Notes under the pieces: model-generated
What the model was told of the DNA's origin: nothing
Database searches by the model: none
Seen by the model: only the letters and a program-made list of their open reading frames with translations
In this document: positions 1 through 11,645 of the stretch, in pieces
How positions within the stretch are numbered: the first letter of the stretch is position 1
Layout of the letters: each line of letters opens with the position of its first letter
Made by a program: the position numbers and the translations under genes
NCBI GenBank assembly: GCA_018398765.1
Contig: JAHBMJ010003505.1
Coordinates: forward strand, 25,460-89,459
Reading direction: 5' to 3'
Origin: Chromera velia
Taxonomy: Eukaryota; Sar; Chromeraceae
Length of the DNA: 64,000 nucleotides

Positions 1-187
1 CCCACACGAACAATCAGAGATAGTCGTTTGCACACACCTGCACAAAATGATGACTAGATTTGAAACATGTTCTTCTCTAATGCTTGCAAGACAACGCATA
101 CTCAGAGTGCAGGGGCACGTACTGATGGAGATACACATACTGCGAATACACGGACGCAGACCAAGCAAGCAAAGCTCTTTGACTGAC

Positions 188-3063
188 GTATCCCTTGAGC
201 TCGGTCTTTGCACCATTCTCTAGGAGAAATCTTACAGCTGCGCTGTTCTTCTCACGCGTGGCCACGAAGAGAGGTGTTGAGTCGTGGTCACTCGTTCCAT
301 TCTGCAATCGAGCATCGATAACGTCACACCTTTTCAGATTCCTTCTCGTGACTTCGGTCACATGCACGAGAAACAGAAGGAGCAGGAAGAGAAGAGAAGT
401 CTTTCCTAGATTCGATCGAAAGACCCAAAAAGAGTAAGGTCGAAGCAAAGGAGAAGGAGTCAGAGTCTGAGACAGTTCAAACAGACAGAATCCATTTCAC
501 TCTGTAGCTGCACGCGGCACTTTCAGTACGTTGAGCATTTCAAGCGTGTTGGCATACAGATGCAGACACCAATCGATTAGAAGGGATGTTCCACCTGCCT
601 CCATCTCTTAGAGAGCTGTGTGAAATTTCTTGCTCTGTCTTGCACCCACCCTTTTTCCTGAGATGTTCACGTCGGCCCCCCTTCTGATGAGCTCTGTCAT
701 TGTCGACACAGAGGCCCAATGGGGCTCTGCCTTGGCCGCCTGATGGAGAGGGGAGTTGCCGTACTGCAGAGAGAGGGGCCGACTCCGAGGGAGAACGTCC
801 TTCACAAAAGGAAACCACACCACGATCATGTGCATCCCTATCAAGTCCTTTTGCATGCAGGTGAGAGGGGTGCACTGGAAGAATGCATCGACTGTGGAGA
901 AGGGTTCCGTTACGGCCTTGTGGAAAATGGCAGAGCATGTGTCGAGAAGATACAGAAATGAAGAAAACACTCCACGCATGCAGATAAGAAAGTGCATGCA
1001 GAAGTAGAAGTAGAATCTGAACGGAATCGACTGACCAGGTCCATCACATTGGGGTCTGCCCCCTTGTCGAGGAGAATGGAGACTACGTCGGTATGGCCTT
1101 TGAGGGATGCCTTCAGAAGGGCACAATCGCCGTACTGCAGCACCGAAAGTGGGAGAGAAATTCACAGTCAGCGAGTGACTGTGTTTGAGCTCGTGCATGG
1201 AGAAGAGAAGAGAAGAGAAGAAAAGGCACGGGCAGAGAGAAGGAGCGGGACTCACTGACTCACTGACTGACGATGTCCTTTGCATCCACTTGCGCCCCCT
1301 GGTCTAGCAGGAATGACACCATTCCGAAGTGGCCTTTATCTGCGGCGAGGTGGAGCGGGGTTTCGCCCCGCTGCATGCAAGATCGAGATTGGATTGGTCA
1401 TGCAGGATCGAAGCCTGGATTCACCCAGAGCGAGGAAGATAGAAAGGAAAGGACGCTTGAAGAAAAACCTATGCATGCTCGCGCACTTATGCAAAACAAA
1501 AAGAAGAAGGTATCACAGACCTGATTGGAGTCATTGACTTCTGTTTTGCTATCAATCAGCTTCCCGGCAACCTCAACCTGCCCCGCTAGAGCCGCCAAGT
1601 GGAGCGCTGTGTCTTTGTCCTGCAGGTTCTTTCAGAAAGACAAGGAAGGACATGTGCGTGTGCATGTGTGCATCTGATGAAGAGAGGTTCTACCGGCAGA
1701 CCTGAAGTTCTCTTTGACTCTTGACAAAGTATTTTCATGAGCCTATGGGTGCATGCAAAAGATGTTTAGAGGCTCCACATACGTGTACGTGCTATGCACT
1801 TAAACATGCACGTGAGTGAAGGTTCTTAATGTCTGTCCCCTGTCTGACGAAAAGGGCACTCACCTCCACCTTCCTGTGCCCTTCTCTCTCTTCTTATGCT
1901 TATGTGCAGCTGATGTCTCTTCCCCTCCTGAAGCTGCAAGCCACGTCTCCCTAGCTGTCTTGAATTTCTGTTTCATGTGTTTTCATCCTGCAAGGCAAAG
2001 CTTCTCGTTCTCTCATTACACGCCTATACACTTTTTCCCTTGAAGCACGGAAGCCTCCTGAATTAGCGAAATTCCGTCTTGTTCGCAAAAAGCTGAGAGG
2101 AGAGGACTGCATGTCTGGGGGAGAGGTCGTCAGACACTTCCGATTCCACCAAACTGCTTTCAGAGGACAGCCGACAGCGCAGACAAACCATTAATTCCAT
2201 TCTCAAAAACGCCAACAAACTCACATCCGCTTTTGCCATCACCTCTGCCCCTCTTTTGAGCAGCTCCTCCAGAATCTCCAGATGGCCCTGCCTGGACGCG
2301 ATCTGCACAGCGTTGTTCTGCCTCTGCACGAATAGAAAGATGGAACCAGTTGTCATTCATGCATAGCGTTGTTCTGCCTCTGCACGAATAGAAAGATGGA
2401 ACCAGGTGTCATTCATGCATGGAGGACAGAAATTCGAGTCGAAAAAAGTCAACACCCACGGAGAAAATGTTCGACGAAAAACAACGTGCATGCACGCATG
2501 TGCCAGGCCGAGTCGAGTCTGTTGCCTGCTTCGAGCACAAATCGAAAGATGTGTCTCTGCCCATACGTACAACATACATACATGACACAGGCTGTTTGTT
2601 GCTTGGGCGTATCGCGAGTCAGCTGGCTGACGTAGTGGTGAGCCTCGATGTCTGCGCCCCCCTCGAGGAGTGCGATGACAGTCTCCTTGTGCCCCCTCCG
2701 AACAGCAGCCAACAGAGGGCTCATGTTGCGCTGCAGAGAGGGAGAGAGAGATACACATATACATAAATTGCTGGTTAAATAGAGGATGGAAAGGTGGGTG
2801 GGAAGAAGAGAGGGAGAAACACAAGGAGACGGAGACATGGATCCATAACACTTGGCGATGTGGTTTCTGTGCTGCCCTGGTCAGCTGTCGAAGCGCTTCT
2901 GACTCTCAAATGGGAAAGTTCACAAAAGATTGATACCTAATTTGTTTTCTGTCGATCTCGATGGCTTCCCTTTCAACTTCTCAAACGACCTTGAATGTCT
3001 TTCCTTTTTTCTCTCCTACCCTGATCTTTCTTTTTTATTCTACTTCCATTCCTTTCGCTCTGG

Positions 3064-3106
<43 letters not shown>

Positions 3107-3110
3107 TATG

Positions 3111-3168
<58 letters not shown>

Positions 3169-3973
3169 CGTACTCTTGCTTTTCTGTCAAGTAAGTGAGT
3201 GTGAACAGCGACTTACCTTGTCATCGATTCCCGTCTTTGCTCCGTTGCTGAGAAGAAGTTCGGTGACGTCTCTGTGACCTTCCTCAGCTGCCAGATGGAG
3301 AGGGGTGTGTTTGTACTGCATGCGGTGGAGTGGAAAGCTTGCAAGATATTCGATGGGGAAGGGCTGATGGATGCAAGGCATTGAGCCGTTTTTGCATTTT
3401 CTGTCACACACATTCCCGGTACGCATCTCAGAAAGAAACTCAACATAAAATTGTCAGTGCTGTTTGAATTTGTGTTTGCAGGAAAGTCGACTCTGTGTCC
3501 CGAAGCAGGCTTGTCCCTGTAACATGATTCTGGTGGAGAAGAAAAAAACCTAAGCAGGATGCGGCTGCTACCAGGAGACGGCGTTTTGGTTTCAGCTTTC
3601 TTTTCTTTTGTCTAGACACATTTGAGGCAAATTTGTTTCCGCTGAATAGAACCAACACGTTTTGTGATTGAAAGAAACTGAGCGAGTCTGATTGCGCTCT
3701 CCATTGACACTACGAAAGAATACTTCAGACGCACTAGCATGCATACAGCTTCTCTTCTCTTCTCTTCTCTCCTCTTCTCTTCTCTTCTCTTCTCTTCTAT
3801 CCTCTTCTCTTCTCTTCTCTCCCCTTCTCTTCTCTTCTCTTCTTTCCTCTCTGCAGCCAAAGCCTCACGAGGGCCTTCCGCTTTCTCTTTCCATCTCTTT
3901 CTCCCTCAGATGCCTCCTTCCTTCATAGACTCGGATTAGACACTCAATTCTCTCTCCTTCTCTCACCCAAAAA

Positions 3974-4010
<37 letters not shown>

Positions 4011-5581
4011 CTTACAGACCCAATTGATGCCCTGTATGTCCACCCCAGCCTCCAGGAGCACACGCACGACTTCTGTGTTGCCTTTGAATGCAGCCCTGTG
4101 AAGGGGCGTGTTCTTCCACTGCATCATTCGAACGATCATGCCAATTCACATATGCAGAGGCAGGGAAACGAATTTAAGCAGGGAAGATTACATGCAAAGA
4201 CAACAACAAGAAAGATAGTTCTATCACACCATTGCTACATAGAAACCATCCCGCTTTCTTCCTCCACTCGAACACACCAACTAACGATCTCTGCCTTCTT
4301 CTCGACCTCTTGATGCTTCGCACCGCATACAGTCAGTTGAATAACGAGAATGAGATTTTCTCGACCCGATGTGCGCACAACAAACAAAATATTTGCAGAA
4401 TGGGTCGCAAGAGAAGCATTTAACCAGACAATCCCCCCATGAACCCCCCTCCTTCCACCCACCCAGTCCCTGGGTTCCTTCTCGATGCCCGAATGCTCCA
4501 GAAGTCTTCGGACGATGTGGGCGTGCCCTGCCGAGGCTGCGTAGTGGAGAGGGGTGATCTTCCACTGCAGTGGAAGAAGAGCATGCATAATTAATTTGAT
4601 TCAAAATAATTCGAATTAAGTGGAGAGGGGTGATCTTCCTCTGCAAGAAGAGAAGAAAATGCACTCACCCAGGGGCAAACCAGTGCGTGAAGAAAAAAGC
4701 GGAAGAAAATCCATTCCATGCAAATGACAGTGCATGTGCAATCAATTGATTGCAAGGAGTGCCCGCCCTCCGGGCAGATGCACACAGCAGAGAGTGGTCC
4801 ATTGGGACATTCACTCACTTACGCCACATCCCCTCTCTTTTGCCTGAATGGGCGACCGCAAAGTCGACAGACTGGCTCGTGCACGCTGCTGCACAGCAAC
4901 AGTCATTTGATTTGAGTAATCTTAATATCTTGATGCGGAAAAGAACAGAGGCTCACAATTGTCTTGGCGTTTGCGTCCCTTCCTGAGTTCAGCAGAGCAA
5001 TCACTGAGGCCAGGTCACCCTCCTCTGCCGCAATGTGAAGGGCGGTCTTTCCGTTCTGCAGAGAGAGAGACAGGCAGACAGATGGGAACGTGGGCAAGTG
5101 AAGGTTTCGTGGAAAGAGAGCAAGCAGTCGTACAAAGGGAGGAAGGCACAAGTATGAGGGAGAGGAAGACACATACACAAACTACCGAGGAATGTGAGCT
5201 CTGAAAAGTTTTCTCAAAGGGTTCGCTTGGGGAGAAAAGTGAATGCAAGCGAGCAGACACAGCGACACTTGCATTCAGGAGGAAGCAAGGCACGCCTGCT
5301 TGATGTCATGCCTGCACGTGCAAGCAGGAAGGTCTGCTGGGCGAGGAGTCTGAAGAGGTTTGTACATCTCAGAGGGGAAAATTTGTGACGTCAAAAAATG
5401 TGGTCACACTCCTTCAGATTCCTTCAGCATACGTAGACGGTATCCATGCCGAACTGAACGACTGACTGACAGCGGGAGAGTCGGTTTCGAAATCTGTGCG
5501 GAGTGTCAGACCCCAGGCAGAGGGAACGACAGCCAGCACCGCCAAAGCTGCAAGCCAATGGAGGAGACGGCGAGCTCCCAT
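188..5581 (-). CDS. Secreted ankyrin-repeat protein, one repeat per exon (3' end beyond window)
   Basis: Twelve exons are visible: 5471-5581, 4957-5055, 4463-4564, 4020-4118, 3217-3315, 2632-2730, 2225-2323, 1521-1619, 1272-1370, 1036-1134, 650-763 and 188-301. Exon 1 (37 codons from the ATG at 5581) encodes a signal peptide with hydrophobic core LAALAVLAVVP. Two in-frame ATGs lie upstream (5599, 5617), but 5581 puts the core right after the basic residues. Each later exon encodes one ankyrin repeat of 33 residues (34 in exon 3, 38 in the last two) with the TPLHxAAxxGH and LLxxGA motifs. All introns are phase 0, so exons can be lost or duplicated without a frame change. At least 411 residues and 11 repeats are present. 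All 11 acceptors read TGCAG; donors vary (GTCAGT, GTCTGT, GTGGGT, GTAAGT, GTGAGC). Ankyrin repeats bind proteins; the partner is unknown. The signal peptide implies the secretory route or a complex plastid. Confidence 0.85.
2309..2420. repeat. 56-bp tandem duplication over an ankyrin exon acceptor
   Basis: Copies 2309-2364 and 2365-2420 differ at one base. Each holds the first 15 bases of the exon at 2225-2323 plus its TGCAG acceptor and adjoining intron. The extra copy lies upstream in the transcript and offers a decoy acceptor. Confidence 0.95.
3065..3164. repeat. (GT)n microsatellite in an ankyrin-gene intron
   Basis: About 100 bases of nearly pure GT dinucleotide with a few A and T interruptions, between the ankyrin exons at 3217-3315 and 2632-2730. 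Confidence 0.95.
3750..3847. repeat. (TTCTC)n microsatellite in an ankyrin-gene intron
   Basis: Roughly 100 bases of TTCTC pentamer with sparse substitutions. A second short array, (ACAG)n, lies at 3976-4010 directly beside the donor of exon 4020-4118. Confidence 0.9.
4543..4645. repeat. Partial duplication of an ankyrin exon start and acceptor
   Basis: 4619-4645 repeats 4543-4569 with one or two changes. It carries the first bases of exon 4463-4564 and a CTGCA acceptor core, offset by 76 bp and upstream in the transcript. The stump encodes only RKITPLH before the similarity ends, so splicing to it would not give a full repeat. Confidence 0.85.
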
Positions 5582-6374
5582 TGAGGCAGGTCGATGCATG
5601 CGTGTATCTATAGACAAAATAACAAATCGTCTTCGGTTTTAAACCTTCGCAGGGGCAGTCTGAAATCCAATTGACTCCCAAACACAGTAGACCCGGTATC
5701 AATGTCGGGCATCAATGGCTGGTAGTTCGTAGCTGGACCTTGTCCGGCAGCTCGGTATATATGTCTCAAAAATTCTATAGCTATATATAGGTAGATATAT
5801 TTTTTTTTGAGTTAATTTTTATTCACATGCATAATATACATGCATGCATGCAGTTTCGCGCGCTTTGCGCGCCGATCCCCCTCTTCCTAGCTCTCTCTGT
5901 GTACGTGTGTGTGCAATGTGTGTGCAATTAATTGTGTGCATGTGTGCCCACAGCCTCCCCCTTCCTCCTCTGACAGCCTGTTCCTCCTCTTCCTCTTCCT
6001 CTACATCGCAGTGTCATCGCAAAGGGTGAGTAAGAAGGCTTCCAGTGAGCAATTATCGATCGATCGATCAATTGATGAACCAAATGGCCGTGTGTTTCGT
6101 TTTTTATGTCAAACCGATCAAGTACGCTGTGCAGATGGCTTTTTCTTTTCAGATTTTCAGATGCATGAGCTCCCGAGATTTTCCTCTCAATAATAAAAAC
6201 TTCCTGTCTTCTGAATCGCGTTCATGAGACGAAGTCAGAGAGATTCCCAAAGACAAGCCTTATGAGGCGTCACCGGGGTCCCTGAAGGCCGACAGTGCGA
6301 TCGCTACGGGGAGGCAGAAATTATAAATACTGAGACTGCAACACAAGACGAGGTAGCTGAAAGGTCTTGGTGGA
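5582..6374. promoter_or_regulatory. Intergenic region between divergent ankyrin and PPR genes
   Basis: The two genes point away from each other, so this 793-bp gap should hold both promoters. It contains TATATA-rich sequence near 5755-5800, a TGCATGCATGCATGCA run near 5840 and a GATCGATCGATC run near 6058. No gene was seen. No specific element can be assigned. Confidence 0.4.
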
Positions 6375-9059
6375 ATGGGTCTGTGTTGCATTTTGCCCGC
6401 TTTCCTTCTCGTTTTGTTTGAGTCATCCTCCCGTCTGCCTTCCGTGAAGGCGCGTGCACGCCGTTCTTGTTTCCTAGTCCCAAAACTCCCAGCAAGGTTC
6501 AGATTCTGTACCGTTGCTGGAAACGGTGAAAGTTCTCTGCCGTCTCCCGGAGCAGGCGTAAGTGAGACTTCCAAGAGGCTCGTCATGGGCTTGAAAAAGC
6601 GAAGAGGGGACAGTCCTGACGAGGTTGGGCAGAAGGGGGTGGAGTCGGAGGGGGGCAGTCGGTCCGAGACCCCCGGGGGTTGGGCGAGCAGCCACGCCGG
6701 CACAGTAAGTCCCTCGATGCAGAGCGAAGGAGACGGGATTGGTCTGGTCGTCCCGCAAACTTCCATGTCTGTTGAGGATGCAGAAGTGAGTACGCCCAGC
6801 CCCTTTCCGGAAGGATTATCGTCCCCCGTCTCCACGTTCTTGGAAGATGAAAGAGGGGGGGGGGTTCGCAAAGGTCCGAGACACGACCGTGGGGCCTCGT
6901 TGGCCTCTCATGTCTTACCGTCTTTTCGTTCCATTGTTGCGAGATCCAAGCCCGCAGATGGAGAGGGCCCCGGCCCCGTTGCAGCTCTCCCGTCGGTTGC
7001 CGGACAGGGGGACGGACTCAAACCTTCACTGTGGGGGGGAGAGACGGAAGGGGAGAAACTGAATCCGTCTCTTGTGAAGAAAAGTGTCGAGACGTCGCTG
7101 CACGGGAGAGTAGTGAAGAATGAGGGGGAAAGGACAAGGGAAGGGGTCAAGGAGAGGAACAAGGAAAGAAAATTGAATGAGCACAGGAAAGGGGAAAAAA
7201 GGGAGAGAGAAGGGGAAAGGGAAAGTGTGGAGAAGGCTCGTATGATTGTTGAGGGGGGAATGAAAGGGAGTCGGAGGTCTCTTCAGAGTGCAAGTGAGAA
7301 CATGATTTTACCTGCGATCGAAGTGAGAAGATTGAACGGCAGAATAAAACAGGCCGGCAGGCAAGGGGAGTGGGAAAATGCGCTTAAATTGTTTGAGAAG
7401 ATGAAGTGCAGGGGATTAAAGCCTTCGGTGATCACTTACAATTTTCTGATCACGGCAATGGCGAAAGCCCGTGGAGGCAGTAAGTGGGAGAAAGCACTTG
7501 ACTTGTTTGAGGAGATGGAGCGAAATGGGCTGACTGCAGATGTGCGAGTATACAACTCATTGATTAGTGCTATGGGCAGTCAATGGCAGAGGGCTCTTCA
7601 TGTGTTCAACAATATGGTGCGCAGTGGGATGGAACCAACTGTAGTCACGTACAATGCACTTATCAGCTCGTTGGTGAAGGCGCCTGGAGGCAGTCAGTGG
7701 GATAAGGCGCTTCGGGTGTTTGAGGAGATGGAGCGTAGTGGGGTGGCTGCTGATGTGATTACGTACAATTCACTTATCAGTGCGATGGCAAAAGCTCCTG
7801 GAGGTAGTCGGGTAGAGACAGCGTTTGATTTGTTCAACAGGATGGTGCGTAGTGGGGTGTCTCCTGATGCCCTGACGTACAATTACTTGATCAGTGTACT
7901 AAAGAAAGACGCCGGGGGTAGTCAGTGGGAGAAAGCCCTTCAGCTTCTTGTCGAGATGTCAAAAAGCGGGATCGACCCAAATGTGGTCACGTTTGCGTCG
8001 CTCATCAGTGCGATGGAGAAAGCTCGTGGAGGCAGTCAGTGGCAGAGAGCACTTGAGCTCTTTGACAAGATGAAGCAGAGGGGTCTAAAACCTTCGGTTG
8101 TCGTGTACAACTCATTGATCAGTGCAATGGAGAAAGAGGGGAGCAATCAGTGGGAGATAGCGCTGCGGCTGTTTCAGGAGATGGAGCGTTGTGGTGTGGG
8201 CGTTGATGTATACACGTACACCTCTCTGATTAGTGCCTTGGAGAGAGTCGCTGATGGTAGTCTGTGGGAAAAAGCGTTGGCGCTGTTTGAGGAGATGCGG
8301 CAGACAGGGATGGCTGCAGATGTGAGGACGTACCATTCCCTGATTAGTGCAATGGAGAAAGCCTCAGAAGGCAGTCAGTGGGAGATAGCGTTGGAGCTCT
8401 TCGACGACATGTTGCGCATTGGGATGACACCCGAGGCATCTACATACAACGCGGTTATCCGTGCTCTGGCAAAAGCCCCTGGGGGCAGTAAGTGGGAGAG
8501 AGCACTTGACCTTTTTGCAGAGATGCAGCACAAGGGGGTGGTTGCTGATGTGGTCACGTACAATGCGCTGATCAGAGCGATGGAGAAAGCCCCTGGAGGC
8601 AGTCAGTGGGCGTTAGCGCTTCAGCTGTTTGCGGAGATGAAATCCAGAGGGGTCATTCCGGGTGAGTTCACATACAACATGCTCATCAGTGCAATGGCCA
8701 AAGCGCCAGAATGTAGTCAGTGGGAGAGGGCGCTTGGGCTTCTCGAGGAAATGGAGCGTAGTGGAAATGCTGCTTCTGCGATCACATACAATTCGTTGAT
8801 GAATGCGCTGGAGAGAGCGCCTGGGGGCAGTCAGTTGGAAATAGCGCTTCGGATGTTTGAGAAGATGGGTCGTGCTGGGGTGGTTGCTGATGCGAATACG
8901 TACAAGGCACTCATCCGTGTGATCTCAAAGGCCCCCGGACCACAAGGCAGTCAGTTTCAGAAGGCACTTCGCTTGCTTGAAGAGATGCAAAAAAAGGGAG
9001 TAGAGCCAGACGGATCCACATTCAATGTCATCGCTAGAACTGCACAGTATTCCTATTGA
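6375..9059 (+). CDS. Pentatricopeptide-repeat (PPR) protein, organelle RNA-binding type
   Basis: Single exon, 894 residues, ATG at 6375. Residues 1-50 look like a bipartite plastid leader: hydrophobic signal core (ILPAFLLVLF), then a basic Ser/Arg-rich stretch. Residues 50-310 are low-complexity and charged. From about residue 325 to the end there are 15 tandem PPR units. Most are 38 residues (W-E-x-A-L-x-L-F-x-E-M ... Y-N-x-L-I-S-A-M-x-K-A-P-G-G-S-Q), about three more than the canonical 35; the extra residues lie in the loop between the two helices. Unit 2 is shorter. P-class PPR proteins bind single-stranded organelle RNA and act in processing, stability or translation. At code positions 5 and 35 the pair N/D, usually read as U, recurs in at least six units. 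There is no E, DYW or SMR domain. No intron is present, unlike most neighbours. Confidence 0.9.
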   Translation: MGLCCILPAFLLVLFESSSRLPSVKARARRSCFLVPKLPARFRFCTVAGNGESSLPSPGAGVSETSKRLVMGLKKRRGDSPDEVGQKGVESEGGSRSETPGGWASSHAGTVSPSMQSEGDGIGLVVPQTSMSVEDAEVSTPSPFPEGLSSPVSTFLEDERGGGVRKGPRHDRGASLASHVLPSFRSIVARSKPADGEGPGPVAALPSVAGQGDGLKPSLWGGETEGEKLNPSLVKKSVETSLHGRVVKNEGERTREGVKERNKERKLNEHRKGEKREREGERESVEKARMIVEGGMKGSRRSLQSASENMILPAIEVRRLNGRIKQAGRQGEWENALKLFEKMKCRGLKPSVITYNFLITAMAKARGGSKWEKALDLFEEMERNGLTADVRVYNSLISAMGSQWQRALHVFNNMVRSGMEPTVVTYNALISSLVKAPGGSQWDKALRVFEEMERSGVAADVITYNSLISAMAKAPGGSRVETAFDLFNRMVRSGVSPDALTYNYLISVLKKDAGGSQWEKALQLLVEMSKSGIDPNVVTFASLISAMEKARGGSQWQRALELFDKMKQRGLKPSVVVYNSLISAMEKEGSNQWEIALRLFQEMERCGVGVDVYTYTSLISALERVADGSLWEKALALFEEMRQTGMAADVRTYHSLISAMEKASEGSQWEIALELFDDMLRIGMTPEASTYNAVIRALAKAPGGSKWERALDLFAEMQHKGVVADVVTYNALIRAMEKAPGGSQWALALQLFAEMKSRGVIPGEFTYNMLISAMAKAPECSQWERALGLLEEMERSGNAASAITYNSLMNALERAPGGSQLEIALRMFEKMGRAGVVADANTYKALIRVISKAPGPQGSQFQKALRLLEEMQKKGVEPDGSTFNVIARTAQYSY

Positions 9060-9938
9060 AAAAAGACTACTCTTTTATGAATTGCATCGCGCTGTATAAT
9101 AAGAAAATATTTTTCAATGAATCTCATTTTATCCTAGATTTTCAAGCATAAACGTTGTATAAAAAATGTCTCAAAAAGATCTTAGTAGAAAAAGATATCA
9201 CTGAAAACGACGACAAATAACCTAGCTAATAAGAAAAATAGTATAGTAGTAGTAACGTTGAAGAGGTTTAAAATATTTAACGGTTTATGCTGTTTAATAT
9301 TGTTTATAGAGCTGCATTATGAAGCACAATTAAACTTGAAGTTGTCTGAGAACTTCAATAAGAAGTATAATGTTAATTGATGACAGTCTAAGGTATAAGC
9401 AGAGAGGAGTCTGACTGCCAGTGAGACTCAGAGAATTAAGTCTGAAAAGGCGTAGGATTCGGTAGGAAAAGACTATAAACTTAATATGATAAAAAGTTTT
9501 CACTCATGCATGGCAGTTGAAACAATTTGAAACATACACATTCATGCCATAAATAAGTAAAAATTAATAAGTGATTTAGTGATGTTTAGTCATGCATGTC
9601 TTCTAGTTTTTTTGTTTTTTCAAATTTTAAAACATAAAGTATTATGTCATGCAAACATATATAGATCCATATGATACTAGGACGATACAAAAAGACAGCT
9701 TCAATATTATAAAACTTTCCAGTCTCGCTTGCACCGTAATGTTCTTATTTGAAGATAAAGCGAAAACCTTAGAAGAACAAATCATAGTTGTTTGGTGACA
9801 TTCAACTTAATTCAACTTTAGTCATTTTAGGTTAGTTCGACACTATTCAACATACAAACACAATGAACTTTTTGTATTGAACTTCCTAGGATACTACATT
9901 CTGACCACAACCTCTCTAAGAAGTTAGTAAGAACTAGT
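9060..9938. other. AT-rich intergenic region
   Basis: Lies between the 3' ends of the PPR gene and the minus-strand HNH gene. AT-rich, no credible ORF, no clear repeat. It should contain both polyadenylation regions, but I cannot place a signal. Confidence 0.6.
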
Positions 9939-11645
9939 TTAAGAAGAGTTATTAGAGAACGGAGGCCGGCCCACGTACCTATTTCCCTTGCAGCGATTCT
10001 CTTCTGACCATATCGGCTGTAGGTTCGAAAAATGGAGACGGGAAATGAGTGTCTCCATGTCTGGCTTTCGACCGTCAGGACCCACAAACATAATAGGCAC
10101 AATATGGTCAACGTGCCACAGACTCCCGTAATTCTCCCACGACATTCCGGGGTTGCCGTGGAAGCCGTCTTTCTCGAGGTGGGCTTTGAGGTCGGGGAAC
10201 GAACAACCGAGGTACTCGTGGGTGCGTTTACGGGGGGACAGGGAGAAATTTCCTGCTCGGATGGTTGCTAGTCGCTTTGCCACAGCGGCTCGTGTGACTT
10301 GGGTGACTCGAAAGACGGCATCGTCCCTGTATCGAGCTCTCACAGTGCTTCTCTCTCGCTGCTTTCTCGCCAAATACGCAGGGTTGTCCTTTTGGCACTC
10401 AGCACACTGGTGCTTGTGCCTGTTGTGTACACAAATCTGACTTCCTTGACAATCTCGACAGTGGGCTCTCTGGCGACCGTGTTCACAAATTCCTTTTCCC
10501 CTGCACTCTTTGCACAGTCTTCGAATGCGCGCATGCTCGCAGATTTGTGACCCCTTGCATTCTTTGCATATTGATCGATAACGACCGTGCTCACAGACCT
10601 GTGAACCCCCACACTCTTTGCACTGCCTCCGACGGCGACCATGCTCGCAAATTCCACTCCCCCCACACTGTTTGCAGTCATATCGCTTCCTTCCATGGGG
10701 ACAGAGACCTTTTCGCGGGGGGCTGTGGAAAGGACTGTTCGTTGCCAAGATCGGCCTTGCAAGACCGCACTCTACATTTTCAGCCACGGTCTCTTCTCCC
10801 TTCTCAAGAGCCATATGACAATCTCTACAGAGAGAGATCGAGTCCCCCCCTCTCTCAGTGCCATAGTCTGGAAGCGTGTGACTCGATCGGTCCATCCCAA
10901 CTCTATGGGACCGTGGGAGAGAAAGAGACAGAGGCCTGATTTGTGTTCTGAAGGGAAACTTTAAGGGACTTTGTCCTTCGCTGAGACACCCCCCTCCCAA
11001 TGTCCTCCACAGTGGTTTCTGCAAAGCAACAGAATACCGCGAGAGCACCGAGGCAGAAAAGCAGCCACGACTACCCTTTGGGGAGGCAGCAGAGCCTGAC
11101 AGCAAATGCAGACTTCGGATTGATCCGACCTCAGTAATCCTGGTGGGACCTTTGTGAGGGGGTGGGTGTGCGGTGCTTGTTGGGAGAGGGAGAAGAGGTG
11201 GCGGTCTGCCCACAAGTCTGTTGCCTTTCCGGCAATTATCTTCTGACCACATCGGCTGTAGGTTCGAAAAATGGAGACGGGAAATGAGTGTCTCCATGTC
11301 TGGCTTTCGACCGTCAGGACCCACAAACATAATAGGCACAATATGGTCAACGTGCCACAGACTCCCGTAATTCTCCCACGACATTCCGGGGTTGCCGTGG
11401 AAGTCGTCTTTCTCGAGGTGGGCTTTGAGGTCGGGGAACGAACAACCGAGGTACTCGTGGGTGCGTTTCTTCTTTTCGGATGGGAGTTTTCCTTCCCGAA
11501 TTCTGTTGAGGCATTTGCAGACAGAGTTTCTGACTGTGAGTGCCAACCGGTAGGCTACATCCTCTCTATACCTGACCTTTCGACGTTGCTTTCTCTCTGC
11601 AAATGACGGATTATCTTTTTGGCATTCAGCACACTGGCTTCTCAT
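9939..11645 (-). CDS. Cys/His-repeat protein with two HNH nuclease-like domains
   Basis: Uninterrupted frame of 568 codons (first ATG 11645; the frame stays open upstream to 11861). Order: end of the upstream Cys/His array, HNH domain 1 (11200-11520), a linker of about 150 residues rich in Pro/Ser, six 18-residue repeats (C-x-H-x6-C-x2-C, as in ICEHGRRRRQCKECGG), then HNH domain 2 near the C terminus. Both HNH domains keep WHVDHIVP, LHFSNLQP and the final N-x2-KGNR, the pattern of HNH homing-type endonucleases found in phages and large DNA viruses. The C-H-C-C repeats probably bind zinc. This may really be two genes: copy A's HNH belongs to the array starting at 12979, and copy B begins in the linker. 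The start of copy B is uncertain. Nuclease activity is an inference from the motif. Confidence 0.6.
   Translation of the reverse strand: MRSQCAECQKDNPSFAERKQRRKVRYREDVAYRLALTVRNSVCKCLNRIREGKLPSEKKKRTHEYLGCSFPDLKAHLEKDDFHGNPGMSWENYGSLWHVDHIVPIMFVGPDGRKPDMETLISRLHFSNLQPMWSEDNCRKGNRLVGRPPPLLPLPTSTAHPPPHKGPTRITEVGSIRSLHLLSGSAASPKGSRGCFSASVLSRYSVALQKPLWRTLGGGCLSEGQSPLKFPFRTQIRPLSLSLPRSHRVGMDRSSHTLPDYGTERGGDSISLCRDCHMALEKGEETVAENVECGLARPILATNSPFHSPPRKGLCPHGRKRYDCKQCGGSGICEHGRRRRQCKECGGSQVCEHGRYRSICKECKGSQICEHARIRRLCKECRGKGICEHGRQRAHCRDCQGSQICVHNRHKHQCAECQKDNPAYLARKQRERSTVRARYRDDAVFRVTQVTRAAVAKRLATIRAGNFSLSPRKRTHEYLGCSFPDLKAHLEKDGFHGNPGMSWENYGSLWHVDHIVPIMFVGPDGRKPDMETLISRLHFSNLQPIWSEENRCKGNRYVGRPPFSNNSS
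10001..10229. repeat. Near-identical HNH patch, copy B
   Basis: 229 bases match 11240-11468 with two differences, at an offset of 1239 bp. Similarity falls sharply outside this patch although the proteins remain related, which suggests recent gene conversion between the two HNH domains. Confidence 0.9.
11240..11468. repeat. Near-identical HNH patch, copy A
   Basis: Partner of 10001-10229, same orientation. It encodes the segment from GCSFPDLKAHLEKD to LHFSNLQP. Confidence 0.9.

Noticed and set aside
4591-4818. Second ankyrin exon upstream of 4463-4564
   Set aside because: Only the first few codons are duplicated (4619-4645); the rest does not encode an ankyrin repeat.
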